This document shows, piece after piece, positions 1-6,429 of a stretch of DNA of 7,629 nt; the first letter of the stretch is position 1; each line of letters begins with the position of its first letter. A program made the translations under genes and the position numbers. The stretch spans positions 1-7,629 of the forward strand of contig URKW01000093.1 of the NCBI GenBank assembly GCA_900548615.1. Direction: 5' to 3'. The stretch is from an uncultured Eubacteriales bacterium (GTDB taxonomy: Bacteria; Bacillota; Clostridia; Oscillospirales; Oscillospiraceae). The notes below the pieces were generated by a model, which saw nothing but the letters and a program-made list of their open reading frames with translations, made no database searches and was not told where the DNA came from.

Positions 1-500
1 GGCGGCAGGATGTTCTTCAGCTCCACGCGGTTGACCTTGATGCCCCAGGGGTCGGTGGCCTCGTCCAGAATGGAGCGCATCTTGGCGTTGATCACGTCGC
101 GGCTGGTCAGGGACTGATCCAGCTCCATCTCGCCGATGATGTTACGCAGGGTGGTGGCGGTCAGGTTTTCGATGGCGCTCATGGGGTACTCCACGCCGTA
201 GGTGTACAGCTTGGGGTCGGTGATCTGGAAGTAGATGACAGTGTCGATCTGCATGGTGACGTTATCCTTGGTGATGACCGGCTGGGGATCGAAGTCCGCC
301 ACCTGCTCCTTCAGGCTGATCTTCTTCACCACGCGCTCGATGAAGGGCCACTTCCAGTGGAGGCCGTTGCCCCACACCGCGCTGAAGGAGCCCAGACGCT
401 CCACCACAAATGCCTTGGACTGCTGTACCACGTGGATGCTGCTGACCACAAGGATCAGGATCAGAACCACCAGTACGCCGATTGCAATATAGCCTCCCAT
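1..500 (-). CDS. SPFH/band 7 (stomatin/QmcA-like) membrane protein, 3' end beyond window
   Basis: The frame opens with ATG at 500-498, 7-8 bases after a TAGGAGG ribosome binding site, and runs off the window edge after 166 codons with no stop. Residues about 4-20 form one N-terminal membrane anchor (IAIGVLVVLILILVV). An SPFH domain follows, with FVVERLGAFSAVWGNGLHWK near residues 31-50, then the most diagnostic part: GEMELDQSLTSRD and DEATDPWGIKVNRVELKN, ending ILPP. This tail closely matches the E. coli QmcA/stomatin subfamily, which usually has about 300 residues, so roughly half is present. Such proteins oligomerise on the inner face of the membrane and organise microdomains or regulate proteases, and they are commonly encoded beside NfeD. 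Here the NfeD-containing gene lies 47 bases upstream on the same strand, so the two probably share an operon. The family is secure; the cellular role is inferred. Confidence 0.93.
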   Translation of the reverse strand, partial: MGGYIAIGVLVVLILILVVSSIHVVQQSKAFVVERLGSFSAVWGNGLHWKWPFIERVVKKISLKEQVADFDPQPVITKDNVTMQIDTVIYFQITDPKLYTYGVEYPMSAIENLTATTLRNIIGEMELDQSLTSRDVINAKMRSILDEATDPWGIKVNRVELKNILP

Positions 501-547
501 TTTCTTTTCCTCCTATTTCTTAAAATAATGTACAGTTTTCTGCTTGC

Positions 548-982
548 TTACACGTTATGGGGAACGTCCACATACAGCTTCACGCCCTCCAGACGGATGA
601 CCTTTACCAGCGTCTCCGGGGCGATGACCGCGCCGGATTCGCTGCGGGCCGTCCATGTTTTGCCGTCGATGTACACCTCGCCGGAGGGGATGGTGTTGTC
701 GATGGTCTCGGTAACGCGGGCGGTGCCGCCCAGCACCCGGTCGGCGTTGGTAGCGGTGCCGCCCTTGCTGCCCAGCTTCCTCACCAGCGGCCGCGTGGCG
801 ATCAGCGCCGCAATGGACACGATGAAGAACACCACCACCTGAAGCCAGATGGGCGCGTCCAGCACGGCGGCGATCAGGCCTGCCGCACTGCCGATGACGA
901 ACCAGATGGACACCAGTCCTACCGTGGCCGCCTCCACCACGCCAAAGATGACGATGGCGGCGATCCATATGATTGTTGACAT
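548..982 (-). CDS. Possible separate NfeD product from an internal start
   Basis: The ATG at 982-980 lies in the frame of the longer HTH-NfeD protein and would yield a free NfeD protein of 144 residues, the usual size of the short membrane NfeD type. It begins MSTIIWIAAIVIFG, has three hydrophobic segments in its first 63 residues, and ends in an OB-fold-like domain with the pattern GGTARVTE, GEVYIDGKTWTARSE and LVKVIRLEGVKLYVD. The start has a strong AAAGGAGG ribosome binding site. That site is itself translated as part of a Gly/Ser linker in the longer protein. Family knowledge (short NfeD partner of SPFH proteins) and the start signals favour this product being made, alone or beside the fusion. 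Which form dominates cannot be told from sequence. Confidence 0.55.
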   Translation of the reverse strand: MSTIIWIAAIVIFGVVEAATVGLVSIWFVIGSAAGLIAAVLDAPIWLQVVVFFIVSIAALIATRPLVRKLGSKGGTATNADRVLGGTARVTETIDNTIPSGEVYIDGKTWTARSESGAVIAPETLVKVIRLEGVKLYVDVPHNV

Positions 983-1375
983 GTCTCCGCTTCCTCCTTT
1001 CAGGCACAGGCCAATCAGCAGCGCCAGCAGCGCCACGCCCACCAGAATACCCATGCCGATCCACTTGCTCTTGGGGGATAAGTTGGTGATGAAAGAATCC
1101 AGCGAGGTGAACAGGCTGTCCTTGGGCGGCTGGGCCGCCGTCTGAGGCGGCTGGGGTCTGCCGCTGTCGGGAGTGGGATTCTCCTCGGCAAACAGCGTGC
1201 CGATGGACACGCCGTAGCGGTTGCAGATATAGAGGATCTTATCCACCTCCGGGTAGCTGCGGCCCGACTCCCACCGGCTCACCGCCTGACGGGACACCTG
1301 TAACGCCTCGGCAAACTGCTCCTGCGTCATGCCGTTGCTCCGCCGCACCTCCTGTAGCTGCTCTCCAAAGGACAT
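548..1375 (-). CDS. Xre-type HTH - transmembrane - NfeD fusion protein
   Basis: This 275-residue protein starts at ATG 1375-1373 behind a GGAGG site (1389-1385). Residues 1-62 are an Xre/Cro-CI helix-turn-helix domain (MTQEQFAEALQVSRQAVSRW, then ESGRSYPEVDKIL). Residues 63-102 are a Pro/Gln-rich linker. Residues 105-125 are a membrane helix. After KGGSGD, residues 132-275 match a complete short NfeD: three hydrophobic segments (about 134-153, 154-172, 175-194) and an OB-fold-like domain (about 208-275). Xre-TM and NfeD proteins are normally separate, so one frame joining them is unusual. If the HTH lies in the cytosol, four helices would place the OB domain in the cytosol too (inference). NfeD partners with SPFH proteins, and one is encoded next. 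A membrane-tethered regulator is possible. Alternatively two adjacent genes lost the stop between them, because the NfeD part has its own start signals at 982-1001. The domains are clear; production of the fused protein is not proven. Confidence 0.85.
   Translation of the reverse strand: MSFGEQLQEVRRSNGMTQEQFAEALQVSRQAVSRWESGRSYPEVDKILYICNRYGVSIGTLFAEENPTPDSGRPQPPQTAAQPPKDSLFTSLDSFITNLSPKSKWIGMGILVGVALLALLIGLCLKGGSGDMSTIIWIAAIVIFGVVEAATVGLVSIWFVIGSAAGLIAAVLDAPIWLQVVVFFIVSIAALIATRPLVRKLGSKGGTATNADRVLGGTARVTETIDNTIPSGEVYIDGKTWTARSESGAVIAPETLVKVIRLEGVKLYVDVPHNV
991..1001 (-). promoter_or_regulatory. Internal Shine-Dalgarno site for NfeD, embedded in the longer coding frame
   Basis: Read on the minus strand, this is GAAAGGAGGAA, placed about 10 bases before the in-frame ATG at 982. 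It is at least as strong as the site before the full-length start at 1375. In the longer protein the same bases encode the linker LKGGSGD. Its strength and spacing suggest that ribosomes can start NfeD independently. Confidence 0.65.
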
Positions 1376-1410
1376 TCTCTGCTTCCTCCGTTTCTTTCTG
1401 CCAATAGCGT

Positions 1411-1488
1411 ACCATAGATTCCGGAAATGTCTATCAACTTCAAGTTGCGTTTTCCGTTTTGCCCGGAATTTTCGCGCAACCTGAAGTT
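1411..1488 (-). promoter_or_regulatory. Dyad-rich control region upstream of the HTH-NfeD gene
   Basis: Three symmetric elements lie 36-113 bases before the HTH gene start. A dyad at 1414-1434 has arms ATAGA and TCTAT around a perfect TTCCGGAA. A near-perfect palindrome at 1437-1447 is built of AACTT and AAGTT. The 14-base AACTTCAAGTTGCG (1436-1449) returns inverted at 1475-1488 with one difference. On the minus strand a weak promoter can be drawn, TTGATA (1437-1432), 15-base spacer, TATGGT (1416-1411), overlapping these dyads. Xre proteins often repress their own gene from such sites, so autoregulation is plausible. The inverted pair could instead fold as a 14-bp RNA stem if transcription starts further upstream. 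Confidence 0.4.
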
Positions 1489-1578
1489 TACATGGCCTGT
1501 AAGGCCGTGGTTTCGGGGTACTTTCTATTATACACGATGGGCGGCGATTCTTCCACTGTTATTTTTTTGCCGTTTGCC

Positions 1579-1607
1579 TTGCGCTTTGGGAAAGATTTCG
1601 GTATACT
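1579..1607 (+). promoter_or_regulatory. Probable promoter of the RNA methyltransferase gene
   Basis: A good -10 box TATACT (1602-1607) stands 17 bases after a weak -35 box TTGCGC (1579-1584). The predicted transcript would start near 1614 and have a leader of about 29 bases before the ATG at 1643. The -10 match is 5 of 6, the -35 match only 3 of 6. Confidence 0.45.
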
Positions 1608-1642
1608 GTATATTTATAACTGAAATTTTTCGAGGTATGACC

Positions 1643-2761
1643 ATGTATACATATGTGATCCCCTGTCTGCTGGGACTGGAAAAGCTGGTAAGCGACGAGT
1701 GCAAGCGCCTCGGCTTGCAGGACGTGAAGGCGGAGAACGGCCGCGTCCTGTGCCGCGGCACGCTGGCCGACTGCGCCCGGCTGAACATCAACCTGCGCTG
1801 CGGCGCACGGGTGATGCTGGTGCTGGCGGATTTCCCGGCTCGCAGCTTCGAGGAGCTGTTTCAGGGCACCCGCGCCGTGGCGTGGGAGGACTATCTGCCC
1901 CGTGACGCGGCCTTCCCGGTGAAGGGGTACTCCATCTCCTCCCAGCTCCACGCCGTCCCCGCCTGCCAGAGCATCATCAAAAAGGCCATGGTGGAGCGGA
2001 TGAAGTCCGCCTATCATCTGGAGCAGTTCCCGGAGACCGGCGCCAAGTATCAGGTGCGCTTCGCCATCTTCAAGGATCAGGTGCTGCTGACACTGGACGC
2101 CAGCGGCGAGGGCTTGTTCAAGCGGGGTTACCGGGCCGTAGGCGTGGAAGCGCCCCTGCGGGAGACACTGGCGGCGGCGCTGGTGCAGCTGAGCCGCTAT
2201 CGGGGCCGCGACCCCTTCTGCGACCCCTTCTGCGGCAGCGGCACCATCCCCATCGAAGCGGCGCTGATCGCCCGCAACCGCGCACCGGGTCTGAACCGTG
2301 TCTTTGACGCGGAGCAGTGGGGGTTTGTGCCCGGCAATAGCTGGCAGCAGGCCAAGGACGAGGCACGGGACAGGGAGTTCCACGGCAGCTACGACATTTG
2401 GGGCGGCGACGTGGATCCCCAGGCCGTGGCCATCGCCCGCTCCAACGCCCACAAGGCCGGTGTGGCGGAGGATATCCGCTTCGAGGTGGCGGACATGCGC
2501 ACCTTCCACCGGGACAGCCCCTACGGCCAGCTGGTGACCAACCCGCCCTACGGCCAGCGCCTGATGGAAAAGCAGGAAGCGGAGGAGCTGTACCGGGAGT
2601 TCGGCAAGGTGTGGCGGCGTTTGCCGGAGGGCTGGCGCACGCTGGTGCTTTCCAGCCACACGGAGTTCGAGCGCACCTTCGGCCAGCAGGCCGCCAAAAA
2701 GAGGAAGCTGTACAACGGCATGATCAAATGCGATGTATTCATGTACGGGAATAAAGTATAA
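1643..2761 (+). CDS. THUMP-domain class I SAM-dependent RNA methyltransferase (RlmL/YpsC-like)
   Basis: The 372-residue protein has the layout of the YpsC/RlmL N-terminal family, which methylates the N2 of a guanine in 23S rRNA. An N-terminal ferredoxin-like/THUMP region spans about residues 1-155. A GLFKRGYR linker (158-164) follows. The Rossmann methyltransferase has SAM motif I DPFCGSGTIPIEAAL (194-208), the acidic GGDVDP loop (254-259) and the catalytic NPPYG (300-304) expected of an exocyclic-amine methyltransferase. The length fits single-domain Firmicute members; E. coli RlmL carries an extra methyltransferase domain. I chose ATG 1643 because GAGG (1632-1635) is 7 bases upstream; the in-frame ATG at 1637 would abut it. 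The frame stays open back to 1427, but those residues resemble no family member. The gene stands alone with its own promoter, divergent from the NfeD operon. The exact rRNA target is inferred. Confidence 0.93.
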   Translation: MYTYVIPCLLGLEKLVSDECKRLGLQDVKAENGRVLCRGTLADCARLNINLRCGARVMLVLADFPARSFEELFQGTRAVAWEDYLPRDAAFPVKGYSISSQLHAVPACQSIIKKAMVERMKSAYHLEQFPETGAKYQVRFAIFKDQVLLTLDASGEGLFKRGYRAVGVEAPLRETLAAALVQLSRYRGRDPFCDPFCGSGTIPIEAALIARNRAPGLNRVFDAEQWGFVPGNSWQQAKDEARDREFHGSYDIWGGDVDPQAVAIARSNAHKAGVAEDIRFEVADMRTFHRDSPYGQLVTNPPYGQRLMEKQEAEELYREFGKVWRRLPEGWRTLVLSSHTEFERTFGQQAAKKRKLYNGMIKCDVFMYGNKV

Positions 2762-2850
2762 CGGGACTGGCGCAAAATCTGGCGATTTTGCTGCCAAGAG
2801 GATTGCGGCCGACTGCGCGCGCCCTTCGGGCACACTGGCGGCCGAGAAGA
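2762..2850. other. Structured intergenic stretch after the methyltransferase gene
   Basis: No gene is visible. A perfect 8-bp inverted repeat GCAAAATC / GATTTTGC (2772-2779 and 2784-2791) has a 4-base loop but no T-run, so it is not a canonical terminator. A GC-rich segment follows with CGGCC/GGCCG arms near 2807-2845 around a GCCC-TTC-GGGC mini-hairpin. The stretch runs directly into the repeat at 2851 and may belong to a larger composite intergenic element. Confidence 0.4.
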
Positions 2851-2914
2851 ATTTTTCCGACGTACACGCCGCCGGAAAAATGATTAAAATGATTCGCCGC
2901 CTGCGGGCGGCGAA
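2851..2914 (+). repeat. Two-hairpin intergenic repeat, copy A
   Basis: The first 31 bases (2851-2881) are identical to 4625-4655 in the groES-groEL gap. Hairpin 1 has arms ATTTTTCCG / CGGAAAAAT and a 13-base loop. Hairpin 2 has arms TTCGCCGCC (2893-2901) and GGCGGCGAA (2906-2914) with loop TGCG. An A/T-rich linker joins them. Copy B preserves both hairpins, with a compensatory change in the second. The copy lies about 100 bases before the lipid kinase gene. No open frame or transposase is associated. A MITE- or REP-like dispersed element is the likely class (inference). Confidence 0.8.
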
Positions 2915-2975
2915 CTCTGCGAGGCTTTTGAACGCCGCAAAATTCAACCTTTGTTCATCCAATTTCCCACAGCGC

Positions 2976-2984
2976 TGATACAAT
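2976..2984 (+). promoter_or_regulatory. Extended -10 promoter of the lipid kinase gene
   Basis: TGATACAAT is a 5-of-6 -10 box (TACAAT, 2979-2984) with the TGn extension. No convincing -35 box sits 16-18 bases upstream, as is common for extended -10 promoters. The transcript would start near 2991, leaving a leader of about 26 bases with the GGAGGGG ribosome binding site at 3002-3008. Confidence 0.5.
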
Positions 2985-3016
2985 ATAAAAAAACACTCTG
3001 CGGAGGGGATGCTATT

Positions 3017-3943
3017 GTGAAGCACGTATTTATTATCAATCCCAATGCCGGAAAGCATGACAGCCGGCAGCGCATCTACGACATGGCGGAAGCCCTGCGG
3101 GAGAAGCACGGGCAGGAGGTGCAGTGCATCCTCACCAAGAATCAGGGCCACGCCACCGAGCTGGCTCGCAAGCTGTGCCAGACCGGCGACGACCTGCGGT
3201 TCTATGCCTGCGGCGGCGACGGCACCGCCAACGAGGTGGCCAACGGCGTCATCGGCTATGACAACGCCGCCATGACCGTGATCCCCGTGGGCACCGGCAA
3301 CGACTTCCTGAAGAACTTCGGCAGTGCCGCCGCCCAGTTCGAGGACGCGGAGAACCTGTGGGACGGCCCGCAGTTCCCCATGGACGCCATCGATGTCAAC
3401 GGCCGCGTGGCGCTGACCATCGCCTGCTCCGGCATCGATGCCCGCGTGGCTGCCGACGTACATAAATACAGCGAAAGTCCGCTGCTGGACGGCAAGGCCA
3501 GCTACATCGCCTCGCTGGCGGTGAACTTTCTGTTCAAGGGGATCGCCTCCCACTGGACGGTGGAGCTGGACGGCGTGGCCGTGGAGGGCGACTATTCGCT
3601 GGTGGCGGTGTGCAACGGCCGGTACTACGGCGGCGGCTTCATGCCGGTGGCCGAGGCCCGGATGGACGACGGCGTGCTGAACACGCTGGTGGTGAAGAAG
3701 GTCAGCCGCGTCACCTTTGCCAAGTTCGTGGGGCCGTATTCCCGGGGCGAGTACGCCAAATTCCCCGCCTATGCCCATTGCTCCACGCCGAAGGTGATCC
3801 GCATCCACTCGGAAAAGCCGGATATCGTCACCTGCCTGGACGGCGAGTGCATCACCGGCAGCGACGTGACCATCCGCCTGTGCGACAAGAAGCTGAATTT
3901 CTTCGGCCCGGAGGGCTGCTCCTGCAACGCCACGGCGAGATAG
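3017..3943 (+). CDS. YegS/DagK-family lipid kinase (diacylglycerol kinase catalytic domain)
   Basis: The 308-residue product starts at GTG 3017, 8 bases after GGAGGGG; the N-terminal strand KHVFIINPNAGK follows at once, as usual for this family. The frame extends upstream to an ATG at 2951, but that lies across the promoter and lacks family similarity. ATP-binding signatures are CGGDGTANEVANG (65-77) and IPVGTGNDFLKN (89-100). The C-terminal half carries NGRYYGGGF (200-208), ARMDDGVL (214-221) and LDGE (274-277), matching the metal- and lipid-binding lobe of YegS/DgkB proteins. Such enzymes phosphorylate diacylglycerol or related lipids at the inner membrane face and feed phosphatidate back to phospholipid synthesis. 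The usual length is about 300, so the protein is complete. The substrate could be diacylglycerol, undecaprenol or another lipid; sequence alone does not decide. It is monocistronic between repeats. Confidence 0.93.
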   Translation: MKHVFIINPNAGKHDSRQRIYDMAEALREKHGQEVQCILTKNQGHATELARKLCQTGDDLRFYACGGDGTANEVANGVIGYDNAAMTVIPVGTGNDFLKNFGSAAAQFEDAENLWDGPQFPMDAIDVNGRVALTIACSGIDARVAADVHKYSESPLLDGKASYIASLAVNFLFKGIASHWTVELDGVAVEGDYSLVAVCNGRYYGGGFMPVAEARMDDGVLNTLVVKKVSRVTFAKFVGPYSRGEYAKFPAYAHCSTPKVIRIHSEKPDIVTCLDGECITGSDVTIRLCDKKLNFFGPEGCSCNATAR

Positions 3944-3954
3944 CTGGCATCGCC

Positions 3955-4078
3955 CTTGCCTCCCCTGCGTAAGGGGATGTGGCAAAAATCTTTGATTTTT
4001 GACGGAGGGGTTGTCCGTTGGACGACAATCCCCCAGTCTCGCTTGCGATCGACAGCTCCCTTTACACAGGGGGGCCTT
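3955..4078. repeat. Palindromic intergenic repeat element with imperfect terminal inverted arms
   Basis: This roughly 120-base gene-free block begins GCCTCCCCTGCGTAAGGGGA (3958-3977). Its right end (4055-4077) reads in reverse complement as a close relative, GGCCCCCCTGTGTAAAGGGA. Each arm also folds on itself, for example TCCCCT / AGGGGA. Inside are a perfect CAAAAATC-TTT-GATTTTTG hairpin (3983-4001), a GGGGTTGTC / GACAATCCCC stem with a one-base bulge (4007-4034) and a small TCGC-TT-GCGA hairpin (4040-4049). From memory, similar repeats are scattered in many Oscillospiraceae and related gut Clostridia genomes. It has no coding capacity, so it is probably a non-autonomous mobile or structural repeat. 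It could also help end transcription of the kinase gene, although no T-run terminator is seen. Ends are approximate. Confidence 0.7.
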
Positions 4079-4131
4079 TCGTAGCGCGGCAGTTCGTTTG
4101 TGAATTTTTTATGATATTTGCATTTTCCCCC

Positions 4132-4159
4132 TTGAAATTCAGGAAAAGTGTGGTATGAT
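4132..4159 (+). promoter_or_regulatory. Sigma-A-type promoter of groES-groEL
   Basis: TTGAAA (4132-4137) and TATGAT (4154-4159) are 16 bases apart. The TG at 4151-4152 gives an extended -10. The transcript would start near 4166, inside the left arm of the CIRCE operator, so bound repressor would block initiation. Confidence 0.8.
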
Positions 4160-4161
4160 AA

Positions 4162-4200
4162 TCAGCGTTAGCACTCAAAGGAATCGAGTGCTAACGCTGA
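4162..4200 (+). promoter_or_regulatory. CIRCE operator (HrcA-binding site)
   Basis: The consensus TTAGCACTC (4168-4176), a 9-base spacer and GAGTGCTAA (4186-4194) are present without mismatch. The symmetry continues outward by six more pairs, TCAGCG / CGCTGA, so each arm is 15 bp. HrcA represses groESL at this site and releases it on heat stress. hrcA itself is not in this window. Confidence 0.97.
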
Positions 4201-4245
4201 ATCTGTTTTCGTAATGAAATAAAACATATAAGGAGGCAACCAACT

Positions 4246-4530
4246 ATGAAGCTGACACCGCTTGCTGACCGTGTGGTGCTGAAGATGACCGAGGCCGAGG
4301 AGACCACCAAGGGTGGCATCATCCTGACCGGAAGCGCCAAGGAGAAGCCCTCTGTGGCAGAGGTGATCGCCGTGGGCCCCGGCGGCACCGTGGACGGCAA
4401 GACCGTTACCATGTCCGTGAAGCCCGGCGACAAGGTCATTACCGACAAGTATGCCGGAACCAAGGTTATGCTGGACGAGGTGGAGTACATCATCGTCAAG
4501 CAGGGCGACATTCTGGCAATCGTGGAGTGA
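4246..4530 (+). CDS. groES: Co-chaperonin GroES (Hsp10)
   Basis: The 94-residue protein caps the GroEL ring during ATP-driven folding of cytosolic proteins. It opens with MKLTPLADRVVLK, the canonical GroES first strand. Residues about 17-34 form the mobile loop, whose hydrophobic IIL (25-27) contacts the GroEL apical domain. VAEVIAVGPG and KPGDKVITDKYAGT form the beta-barrel core, and the end DILAIVE is typical. The length is normal. The ATG at 4246 follows AGGAGG (4231-4236) by 9 bases. Expression is controlled by the promoter and CIRCE operator directly upstream. groEL follows on the same strand after an unusually long 209-base gap, so a shared transcript is likely but is interrupted by RNA structure. 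Confidence 0.98.
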   Translation: MKLTPLADRVVLKMTEAEETTKGGIILTGSAKEKPSVAEVIAVGPGGTVDGKTVTMSVKPGDKVITDKYAGTKVMLDEVEYIIVKQGDILAIVE

Positions 4531-4535
4531 TTCTT

Positions 4536-4560
4536 ATAAGGGGGATGAAATCCCCCTTAT
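4536..4560 (+). terminator. Perfect 11-bp hairpin after groES, possible attenuator or processing site
   Basis: ATAAGGGGGAT and ATCCCCCTTAT pair perfectly around a 3-base GAA loop, beginning 6 bases after the groES stop. Only ATATAT follows instead of a T-run, so complete termination is unlikely. Partial termination, RNase processing or protection of the groES 3' end would fit. Confidence 0.5.
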
Positions 4561-4571
4561 ATATCCCCCCT

Positions 4572-4623
4572 CACCAGTTGACATCGGTCACTGGTGTCGT
4601 CGCCCCGGGCGACTGAGCCGGGG
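4572..4623 (+). other. Inverted repeats in the groES-groEL gap
   Basis: CACCAGT (4572-4578) pairs with ACTGGTG (4590-4596) over an 11-base loop. CCCCGG (4603-4608) pairs with CCGGGG (4618-4623), or competes with a tighter TCGCCC / GGGCGA stem. These are successive potential RNA hairpins without coding capacity. No role can be assigned. Confidence 0.45.
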
Positions 4624-4624
4624 T

Positions 4625-4687
4625 ATTTTTCCGACGTACACGCCGCCGGAAAAATAATCAAAATCGTTTGCCGCCGCAGGCGGCAAA
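4625..4687 (+). repeat. Two-hairpin intergenic repeat, copy B
   Basis: This is the second copy of the element at 2851-2914, in the same orientation. Hairpin 1 (ATTTTTCCG / CGGAAAAAT) is identical over its full 31 bases. Hairpin 2 is TTTGCCGCC (4667-4675) and GGCGGCAAA (4679-4687) with loop GCA. Relative to copy A, one C:G pair has become T:A on both sides, so the stem is kept. It splits the groES-groEL intergenic region and ends 52 bases before the groEL start codon. Confidence 0.8.
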
Positions 4688-4704
4688 GCAGGGGAGACCC
4701 CTGC
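4688..4704 (+). other. Short hairpin upstream of groEL
   Basis: GCAGGGG and CCCCTGC pair perfectly around a 3-base AGA loop. It abuts the end of repeat copy B and may be part of a longer version of that element that copy A lacks. There is no T-run. It lies 22 bases before the groEL ribosome binding site. Confidence 0.45.
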
Positions 4705-4739
4705 ACCCCTTTATCTCACTAATTTGGAGGCAATGTTTT

Positions 4740-6371
<1,632 letters not shown>

Positions 6372-6386
6372 TGCCCCATATAAAGC

Positions 6387-6429
6387 AATAAAAAAATCTG
6401 CCCGCGCTATGCGGGCAGATTTTTTTATT
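6387..6429. terminator. Bidirectional intrinsic terminator between groEL and the lipoprotein gene
   Basis: A stem with core ATCTGCCCGC / GCGGGCAGAT, 5-base loop GCTAT, is flanked by seven A on the left and seven T on the right. It therefore has a GC-rich stem and T-run in both directions. The extended symmetry (6387-6405 with 6411-6429) reaches the last base of the lipoprotein stop codon. It serves both convergent genes. Confidence 0.92.

Noticed and set aside
1527..1532. Perfect TATAAT on the minus strand as promoter of the HTH-NfeD operon
   Set aside because: No -35 box at 16-18 bases and no correctly placed TG extension. It remains possible and would give a 145-base leader containing the inverted repeats.
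1427..1642. Upstream extension of the methyltransferase frame to an ATG at 1427
   Set aside because: It spans the divergent promoter region, its residues do not resemble the family N-terminus, and a spaced GAGG supports ATG 1643.
2210..2233. Perfect 12-base tandem repeat GACCCCTTCTGC in the methyltransferase gene
   Set aside because: It encodes DPFCDPFC, which fits the usual residues before and within SAM motif I, so it looks like normal coding sequence.
1559..3985. Open frame of over 800 codons on the minus strand
   Set aside because: It lies antisense to the methyltransferase and lipid kinase genes, which carry clear motifs. Long antisense frames are common in GC-rich coding DNA, and no ribosome binding site or domain was seen.
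4578..4606. Consensus TTGACA at 4578 as a separate groEL promoter
   Set aside because: The bases 16-18 downstream are GC-rich with nothing like TATAAT, and the hexamer falls within an inverted repeat.
2851..4687. The two repeat copies as a CRISPR array or transposon ends
   Set aside because: They are nearly 1.8 kb apart with an ordinary gene between them, in direct rather than inverted orientation, and no cas or transposase gene is present.
4668..4739. 24-codon N-terminal extension of GroEL
   Set aside because: It overlaps the repeat and hairpins, while ATG 4740 has a good GGAGG site and gives the canonical GroEL start.
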